A stretch of DNA of 64,000 nucleotides from Vicinamibacteraceae bacterium (lineage in GTDB: Bacteria; Planctomycetota; Phycisphaerae; Phycisphaerales; UBA5793), in NCBI GenBank assembly GCA_011525805.1, contig WYBR01000033.1, positions 92,518 to 156,517 on the forward strand, written 5' to 3'. Shown here piece by piece: positions 58,968-64,000 of this stretch. Position 1 is the stretch's first letter. Every line of letters starts with the position of its first letter. The notes below the pieces were generated by a model. It saw nothing but the letters and a program-made list of their open reading frames with translations, searched no databases and was not told the DNA's origin. The translations under genes were made by a program, and so were the position numbers.

Positions 58968-59651
58968 ATGGGGCTGCCCTTTCCCATCGACCTCTACGAC
59001 ACCCTCGGCGCGGAGATCTGCCGCGTCGGCGAGCGCATGTGGCGGCAGGGCTTCTGCGCCGGCAGCGACGGCAACATCTCCGCCCGCCTCGATGCCGACC
59101 TCATCCTCATCACCCCCAGCGGCGTGAGCAAGGGCGAGATGCGAAGCGACGGCATGTGCGTCCTGCGCCTCTCCGATGCGGCGCTGGTCCACGGCCAGTC
59201 GCCCAGCAGCGAGCGGGCGGTCCACCTCGCCGTCTACAAAGCCCGGCACGACGTCGAGGCGGTCATCCACTCCCACGCGCCCAAGTCCACGGCCTGGGCG
59301 TGTACGGGCGATCCGCTGCCCGACGCGCTTCACCCGGAGGCGGAACTGCTGCTCGGCCGCATCCCGCTGGTGCCCTACGTCACGCCCGGGACTGGATTGC
59401 TCGCGCGCGCGGTGGCCGCCGCCCTCACCCCCAACACCGCGGCCATGCTCCTGGCCAATCATGGCACCGTCACCCTCGGCGATTCGCTCGAATCGGCCCT
59501 GGCCCGCCTGGAGATGCTCGAGGCCTATTGCCGCCTGGTCATCGAACTCTCGCGGATCGGGCGGATGCGCCGGTTGAGCGAGGCGGAGATGGTCGATCTG
59601 CTCGCTCTCAAGCGCGATGTCTGGGGACTGGCGGACGATCGGACGCCGTGA
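58968..59651 (+). CDS. Class II aldolase/adducin family protein (fuculose-phosphate aldolase-like)
   Basis: 227 residues, normal length for the family. Key segments in order: GSDGNISAR and TPSGVSKGE (phosphate binding), SSERAVHLAVY with the catalytic Glu, the zinc ligands HSHAPKSTA (His-x-His) and the third His in LLANHGTVT. Members are zinc-dependent L-fuculose-1-phosphate aldolases, ribulose-phosphate epimerases and related enzymes; the substrate is not clear and a methylthioribulose-phosphate dehydratase is less likely. It is divergent from the amidohydrolase array. Confidence 0.9.
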   Translation: MGLPFPIDLYDTLGAEICRVGERMWRQGFCAGSDGNISARLDADLILITPSGVSKGEMRSDGMCVLRLSDAALVHGQSPSSERAVHLAVYKARHDVEAVIHSHAPKSTAWACTGDPLPDALHPEAELLLGRIPLVPYVTPGTGLLARAVAAALTPNTAAMLLANHGTVTLGDSLESALARLEMLEAYCRLVIELSRIGRMRRLSEAEMVDLLALKRDVWGLADDRTP

Positions 59652-59858
59652 GCGGCCAAGCGGAGGCGAAGACGCCCTCTGGGCACTCTGCCGATGAAGA
59701 TCGCTCGCGAAACTCGCCTCGCGGCAACTCCGCGGCTCCTCGGAGCGTATTGTTCATGCATCGACGCCGAATCGCCGAGGCGTCCGGCTCGCGGCCGCGT
59801 CGCCGCGGGCGGCTTTTGTTCGGCGGTCTGATGAGCCTCTTGAGAGGGGGTGATCGGC

Positions 59859-60626
59859 ATGGCCACGAGTTTCAACGCCCTGTGCTCCGACTTCTACATC
59901 AACCAGAAGTTGGCGCTGAAGATGGACCTGCCGACCGGCCGCGAAACGGTGCTCGACCTCTTTGACCGCGTCCGCAAGTTCCGCCCCGCCATGAACCGGT
60001 TCCGCCGCTACGACGGCGAACTGGCGCTCGAATCCGCACCCAGCGACGGGCAGTACGACTGGGTCGCGCTGCGGCAGACGGCGGCCCGCTCGGGCACGGT
60101 CAACCCGGAGAGCCTCGCCGAGGCCTATCAACTCCACCGCCTCCTGCTCGAGGTCGCCCCCTTCTACCTGAGCATCAGCCCGCTGGACGTGGACTATCTC
60201 GAACTCATGTTCGGCTTCGACCTCGAAGCCTCGGGCAACCACGATGACATCGTCTTTGACGCGCTTTTCGCCGAGTCTCCGCTGGGACGGGTGGTTGACT
60301 CCGACCGCTTCATTGCGCTCGATGTCCAGCCCTTCTTCACCTTCGCGCTCGACGCCGAGCGCAAGGTGCAGGTGAACTTCGAGGTGAAGACGCGCGCGAC
60401 GGAGGCGGAAGGCGGCGAGGAAGCGCCCGCCCCCGGCGAGGGCGGCCCGGACGAGCCCATCAGCGTCTTCCTGAGCCTGCGCCGACTCGGACCGATCGAC
60501 GGCGTCGAAGACCTGTTGAAGATCTTCGAGTCGCTGGCGTCGGCGGCGGAGCAGATCGTCAGCGAGCGGGTGATCCCGCACCTCATCCTGCCGATCAACA
60601 AGGCGATCAGTTCGCGGAGCCGGTGA
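59859..60626 (+). CDS. Conserved-looking cytosolic protein of unknown function
   Basis: 255 residues from ATG 59859, with GAGAGGGGG about eight bases upstream; a GTG at 59850 is in frame. No signal peptide or membrane helix. The N-terminal half is alpha-helical (FNALCSDFYINQKLALKMDL, then LFDRVRKFRPAMNRFRRY). The middle has a DYLELMFGFDLEASGNHDD segment, and the C-terminal half alternates strands and a Glu/Pro/Gly linker (about 195-210). I do not recognise the family. A 207-bp gap separates it from the aldolase; the next small membrane protein follows without a gap. Confidence 0.7.
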   Translation: MATSFNALCSDFYINQKLALKMDLPTGRETVLDLFDRVRKFRPAMNRFRRYDGELALESAPSDGQYDWVALRQTAARSGTVNPESLAEAYQLHRLLLEVAPFYLSISPLDVDYLELMFGFDLEASGNHDDIVFDALFAESPLGRVVDSDRFIALDVQPFFTFALDAERKVQVNFEVKTRATEAEGGEEAPAPGEGGPDEPISVFLSLRRLGPIDGVEDLLKIFESLASAAEQIVSERVIPHLILPINKAISSRSR

Positions 60627-60920
60627 GTGTTCTTCGGCCGGGACATGCCGGGCAAAGGGCAGCGAGCCGAGTGGGGTAGGCGATTCGTGCAGGAGCGCAG
60701 CCCCTACGCGCTGGCGGCGGGCATGCTCGGCATTGCGGCGCCGATCGACGGCCTGATCTTCGTGCCCCTCTCACTCGCGGCGATCGTGCTGGCGATTCTC
60801 GGGTGGCGACACATCGACCGCCACCCGGGTCTGCTGGGCAAGCGCCTGTGCGCGTTGGGCCTCGCCGGCGGCGTGATCGGCTGCGCCCTCTTCATCGCGC
60901 TGCGGGTGTGGGCAGGGTGA
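60627..60920 (+). CDS. Small DUF4190-like membrane protein
   Basis: 97 residues from GTG 60627, which directly follows the previous stop; ATG 60645 is an alternative. Two membrane helices (about 28-58 and 72-94) with the pattern GMLGIAA...PLSLAAIVLAILGWRHIDRHPGLLGKR, typical of DUF4190-type proteins. Function unknown. A small GAGGGG/CCCCTC hairpin overlaps and follows the stop codon (60919-60935). Confidence 0.75.
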   Translation: MFFGRDMPGKGQRAEWGRRFVQERSPYALAAGMLGIAAPIDGLIFVPLSLAAIVLAILGWRHIDRHPGLLGKRLCALGLAGGVIGCALFIALRVWAG

Positions 60921-61045
60921 GGGGGTTGGCCCCTCGCCGCGATCAGGAATTGCACGCTCAATTCCAACCGACGGTGGAATGGAAGAACCCGGATCAGCGT
61001 CACCAACCGGGCGTGAAACACGGACGCAGCGGAAAGGCGACATCC

Positions 61046-61507
61046 ATGCGCGATTGGCCTGTTCCCGGAGTGCTGGCGGTGACCCTCATCGTCCCAATCG
61101 GCTGCGATGCGATGCGGAGCGAGCGCTTGCTTGAAGCGCTTTTTGCATCGGAGCGGTTTCGAAGCGCACTTATCGAACTGGCCGAGCAGTCGTGCTTTGC
61201 GGAATTGGATGAAGGGGCCGTCATCGTCATTGTCGAACAGCGTGACTGCGGACAAGCCGCCGCTTACGTCCTGCAGGGGCGCGATGAACGGCGTTCGTTT
61301 CTAATGGACGTGACGGCGCCAATGGAATCCGGGGCTGCCGACTCGGCCTGGTCTCATAAGGGCATTGCATTGGTTGATCCGCAGTTCGCAAGAGAAGTCG
61401 TGGAAGGCTGCGGTGAGCGGGCGGACCTCTACTACACGCTGGCGGATGTGTGGGTCATGGCGTGGGAGGAGATGTTTGCGTCGCGTCAGATCCGCGATTC
61501 GCGATGA
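61046..61507 (+). CDS. Small exported protein of unknown function
   Basis: 153 residues from ATG 61046, preceded by GGAAAGG at nine bases. A short signal (GVLAVTLIVPIGC) ends at a Cys that could be a lipobox, although Pro rather than Leu is at -3. The rest contains a helix (SERLLEALFASERFRSALIEL), a strand-rich part (VIVIVEQRDCGQAAAYVL) and an acidic, Trp-containing end. Three further Cys residues are present. Base composition is lower in GC than the neighbours, and no family is recognised. Confidence 0.65.
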   Translation: MRDWPVPGVLAVTLIVPIGCDAMRSERLLEALFASERFRSALIELAEQSCFAELDEGAVIVIVEQRDCGQAAAYVLQGRDERRSFLMDVTAPMESGAADSAWSHKGIALVDPQFAREVVEGCGERADLYYTLADVWVMAWEEMFASRQIRDSR

Positions 61508-61580
61508 ACGTCGGACCGTTACGCGCGCTCAGCCCCCTGCATTCGTGCTCACACACGCTGCTCGAATCGCGTTCGCAGCA

Positions 61581-62810
61581 TTACCCCCGCGCCAGCGCCT
61601 TGGGCCCCAGCGTGACGATTGTGAACGGGCCGGCGCTTCGTGCTTCCAGATACGCGTTCACGTCCTCCAGCCTCACGGCATCCAATTCGCCGCGCATCTC
61701 GTCGAGCGTGCGGGCCCGGCCGCGGTTGTAGAGGTCGTGCCCGATCGACGACGCCCGCGCGCTCGTCGACTCTCCCTGCATCACGAGGCGCGACTTGAGG
61801 CCGATTACCGCCCGATCAAATTCCGCCTGATCCACCCCCTGATGCAACCGCTCCAATTCCGCCAGCAGCACGTCGAGCGTCTCCTGCGCCCGCTCGGCCG
61901 TCGTGCCGGAGTAGGCAAAGAGCGCGCCGAAGTCGCGCCCCGCGGCATACGAAGCGTGCACCGAATAGCACAGCGAGCGCTTCTCGCGCACCTCGGTGAA
62001 GAGCCGCCCGCTCATGCCGCCGCTGAGCACGGCCGTGGCGACGCGCTGCAGGATGCTCTCGCGATCCGGGTCGGCCGGGGCGGGGGCGGCGATGGCGATG
62101 TGCACCTGGCCAATCTCTTCCTGCTCATGATGCAGGCGCGGCTCGGGCCACGCTTGCGCCTTCGCCTCCGTCGCCGCGCCGCTCCAGCCGCTCAGGAGGG
62201 CATCGAGTTGCTTCGCCACGGATGGTCCATCGACGTTGCCGGCGAGGCCGAGGATCGATCCGCCCGGGCGCGCCCACTGCCTCCACACCTGCCGCGCCTG
62301 CTCGGGCGCGAGGGCCTGCACATCAGCCTGCTCGCCATACCCCGAGCGGTTGAAAGGTTCGGGAAAGTGATGCTGGCGCGCCAGCAGCATGGCCCGCTGC
62401 TGATGTTCGTCGCGCAGGCCGGCGAGGGTCTGGAGGGTGAGGTCGCGCACGGCCTCGAAGGCGGCATCCTCGAAGCGCGGCCGCCGCACGATCGAGGCGA
62501 GGATCGGCAGCGCTTCGGCGAGCCGATCGCCGATGAGCGTGGCCGTGAGCGAGAGATGGCGGGCCGAGACGTGGCTGGAGCGCTGCACGCCGCAGCGGTC
62601 CAGGGCGTCGGAGAGGCCGCGCGAATCAAACTCGCCCGCGCCGCGCCAGAGCCACTCGGCCAGGCACGTACTCGCGCCGACCTGTCCCGGCGGATCGCAC
62701 GATGAACCGACGGGCAGCAGCCACGTGAGCGCGGCCGAGCCGGCGGTGTCGTGCCGCTCGACGAGCAGCGGAAGGCCGCAGGCGAGATCGAATCGTGCAA
62801 TGTGGGGCAT
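61581..62810 (-). CDS. M16 family protein lacking the zinc-binding motif
   Basis: 409 residues in the two-domain arrangement of M16B peptidases: an N-terminal domain beginning with the usual GLPLLVERHDT segment, and a C-terminal domain with GGMSGRLFTEVREKRSLCYSV, the Arg/Tyr segment that contacts substrate. Where active members have HxxEH near residue 55, this protein has CLAEW: both His ligands are replaced while the Glu remains. No signal peptide. It therefore looks like the non-catalytic partner found in M16 pairs, but no HxxEH-containing partner lies within the window. Confidence 0.87.
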   Translation of the reverse strand: MPHIARFDLACGLPLLVERHDTAGSAALTWLLPVGSSCDPPGQVGASTCLAEWLWRGAGEFDSRGLSDALDRCGVQRSSHVSARHLSLTATLIGDRLAEALPILASIVRRPRFEDAAFEAVRDLTLQTLAGLRDEHQQRAMLLARQHHFPEPFNRSGYGEQADVQALAPEQARQVWRQWARPGGSILGLAGNVDGPSVAKQLDALLSGWSGAATEAKAQAWPEPRLHHEQEEIGQVHIAIAAPAPADPDRESILQRVATAVLSGGMSGRLFTEVREKRSLCYSVHASYAAGRDFGALFAYSGTTAERAQETLDVLLAELERLHQGVDQAEFDRAVIGLKSRLVMQGESTSARASSIGHDLYNRGRARTLDEMRGELDAVRLEDVNAYLEARSAGPFTIVTLGPKALARG

Positions 62811-62898
62811 GTCGCGGCGGGCCTCGCTGGTGAGTCGCGGCCATTCTAGCCGAAGGGTCTGGAGAGGAGTCTCACGGGCGGTGGCGCGAGGCGGATGC

Positions 62899-62904
62899 TA
62901 TGAT
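62899..62904 (+). promoter_or_regulatory. -10-like TATGAT upstream of the HEAT-repeat gene
   Basis: GCTATGAT context 63 bases before ATG 62967. Same motif as upstream of putA. No -35 recognised. Confidence 0.4.
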
Positions 62905-62966
62905 GTGATCCGGCCGCTCGGCCGGCTCGGCTCTCGGGAAACGCGGTCTTTCGCGGTGGAACGGTC

Positions 62967-63806
62967 ATGATTCATCCTCGACGGGCAAGGGGCGCCGCGG
63001 TCGCGGCTTGGGCGCTGCTGGGCCTGGCGCTGGCCGGCGGCCTCGGAGGCTGCGAGACGGCGGCGCAGGACTTCGGCGAGTTCATGAACTTCAACTCCCC
63101 CTCGCCCACCGAAGCGGCGACGTGGATGTTCCACCGCGACGCCGAGAAGCGCCGCCTCGGCATCACCCTCATCAGCAACTCCTACTTCGGCGGCGAAGAG
63201 CCGTACATGAAAGTCTACCGCGAGGCGATTACCGACGCCGACCCGATGGTCCGCGCCGCCTGCGCCCGCGCGCTCGGCTTCCACGGCGCACCGGAGGATG
63301 CGCTCCCGCTCGCCTCGGCGCTTTCCGACTCGTCCGAACTGGTGCGCTGGGAGTCGGCCAAGGCGCTGCAGCGGATCTACAACGAGGCCGCCGTCCCCGC
63401 GCTCAACAACGCTGTCGTCAACGATTCGAGCGTGGACGTGCGCATGGCCGCGGCGAACGCGCTGGGCCAGTACCGCGAGCGCCGGGTCCTCGAAGCGCTC
63501 ATCCGCGCCCTCGACGATCCTTCGCTGGGCGTCTCTCACCATGCGCAGCGGTCGCTGCGGATCCTCACGGGGGAGAACTTCGGCTCCGACCCGGTCGCGT
63601 GGTTTGACTGGAGCCGCAGCGCCGCCGAGCCCTTCGCCAAGGCGCGCCTCTATACCTATCCCGTCTACCGGCGCGATCCCACCTTCATCGAGACCTTCAC
63701 ACCCTTCGGCCGCAAGACGTGGGAGGAGCCGGGCGTGCCGGTCGGCTGGCCCTATTCCGCGTCTGCGGAGGGCGCGAGCGAATCGACCGCGGGCCCGAGG
63801 TCGTAA
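62967..63806 (+). CDS. HEAT-repeat lipoprotein
   Basis: 279 residues. The signal ends in LGGC, a good lipobox with Cys near residue 29. After a linker (about 30-60) at least three HEAT-type helical repeats are visible, with the core pattern DADPMVRAACARALG, DSSELVRWESAKALQ, NDSSVDVRMAAANALG and a fourth DDPSLGVSHHAQRSLR. The C-terminal ~80 residues are Tyr/Trp/Pro-rich and not repetitive. HEAT proteins are protein-binding scaffolds; this one would face the periplasm. Only six bases separate it from the dehydrogenase gene, so they probably form an operon. Confidence 0.87.
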   Translation: MIHPRRARGAAVAAWALLGLALAGGLGGCETAAQDFGEFMNFNSPSPTEAATWMFHRDAEKRRLGITLISNSYFGGEEPYMKVYREAITDADPMVRAACARALGFHGAPEDALPLASALSDSSELVRWESAKALQRIYNEAAVPALNNAVVNDSSVDVRMAAANALGQYRERRVLEALIRALDDPSLGVSHHAQRSLRILTGENFGSDPVAWFDWSRSAAEPFAKARLYTYPVYRRDPTFIETFTPFGRKTWEEPGVPVGWPYSASAEGASESTAGPRS

Positions 63807-63812
63807 CGGCCC

Positions 63813-64000
63813 ATGCGCGCCCTCGTCTTCGACGGCCGGTCTCTCACCCTCGACCCCCGCCGCGCCGATCCGAAGCCGGCCGAAGGCGAAGCGCTCATCC
63901 GCCCGATCAAGGTCGGCATCTGCTCGACGGACCTGGAAATCTGCAAGGGCTACATGGGCTTCACCGGCGTGCTCGGGCACGAGTTCGTCGGCGTGGTCGA
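63813..64000 (+). CDS. Zinc-dependent alcohol dehydrogenase-like protein (3' end outside window)
   Basis: Only the first 62 codons are present, cut by the window edge. They show the start of a medium-chain dehydrogenase: the zinc-ligand Cys in VGICSTDLEICKGYMG and the His-Glu pair in LGHEFVGVV. The STDLEIxKGYMGFxGVxGHEFVG pattern resembles glucose/threonine dehydrogenase-like members, but the substrate cannot be told from this part. Confidence 0.88.
   Translation, partial: MRALVFDGRSLTLDPRRADPKPAEGEALIRPIKVGICSTDLEICKGYMGFTGVLGHEFVGVV

Noticed and set aside
58752..59462. N-terminal extension of amidohydrolase gene H
   Set aside because: The extension is antisense to the class II aldolase; ATG 58751 has GAGGAG upstream and begins a signal peptide.
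1..64000. CRISPR array, prophage or genomic-island borders
   Set aside because: No regularly spaced direct repeats, phage genes, integrase or attachment-site duplication next to the tRNA were seen.

Overview
The window is a GC-rich, densely coded bacterial chromosome segment, most likely from a planctomycete of the Phycisphaerae type. The basis for this is: large secreted proteins with FG-GAP or beta-propeller repeats, an ECF sigma factor translationally coupled to a membrane Ser/Thr kinase, a Cys-containing C-terminal domain shared by secreted proteins, and peptidoglycan-elongation genes. The taxonomic call is inference; no marker gene (rRNA, ribosomal protein) is present. I see no CRISPR array, prophage, insertion sequence or rRNA.

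Layout. 1-3.1 kb: 3' part of a PBP2-type transpeptidase coupled to RodA. 3.2-6.6 kb: a PTPS/QueD-family enzyme, an HD-GYP protein and a phosphoglucosamine/phosphomannomutase. 6.7-10.9 kb: three minus-strand secreted proteins (LTxxQ-like, CRTAC/FG-GAP-like, coiled coil). 11.0-15.5 kb: a Gln/Met/Gly-rich membrane coiled-coil protein with a strong terminator, then a KtrB/KtrA potassium system. 15.6-19.4 kb: a heterodimeric ABC exporter. 19.6-22.2 kb: SDR-type L-threonine dehydrogenase and a seven-repeat FG-GAP protein. 22.4-25.8 kb: a structured RNA with its own terminator, then a zinc-uptake ABC operon (znuA-znuC-znuB plus a small unknown protein). 26-35.6 kb: tRNA-Ala(CGC), bifunctional PutA, a DUF1569 protein, an SRPBCC protein, an S9 peptidase lipoprotein, an aminotransferase and a secreted protein. 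35.8-42.6 kb: ECF sigma factor, Ser/Thr kinase, a 1005-residue secreted protein, and a histidine phosphatase fused to an NTF2-like domain. 42.8-45.6 kb: a sulfatase-fold protein and an M28 peptidase.

45.7-58.8 kb is the striking part: eight consecutive same-strand genes, nine amidohydrolase-fold units in all, mostly overlapping or closely spaced, all with exported N-termini. Only one unit (48618-49892) keeps the His-x-His metal motif; in the other eight the motif is replaced. Two adopt Lys/Glu/Pro-rich insertions, one a Cys/His-rich insertion and one a beta-rich insertion. Three of the genes (45666, 47162, 48618) begin inside copies of a long inverted repeat. One arm of the repeat carries or abuts the ribosome-binding site; the other encodes the hydrophobic core of the signal peptide.

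59-64 kb: class II aldolase, small hypotheticals, an M16 protein without its zinc motif, a HEAT-repeat lipoprotein and the start of a zinc alcohol dehydrogenase.

Functional themes are envelope building, cation transport (K+, Zn2+), and protein/amino-acid use: S9 and M28 peptidases, PutA, threonine dehydrogenase, an aminotransferase and the secreted amidohydrolase set. A recurring -10-like GCTATGMT hexamer context and several candidate leaderless starts are visible.
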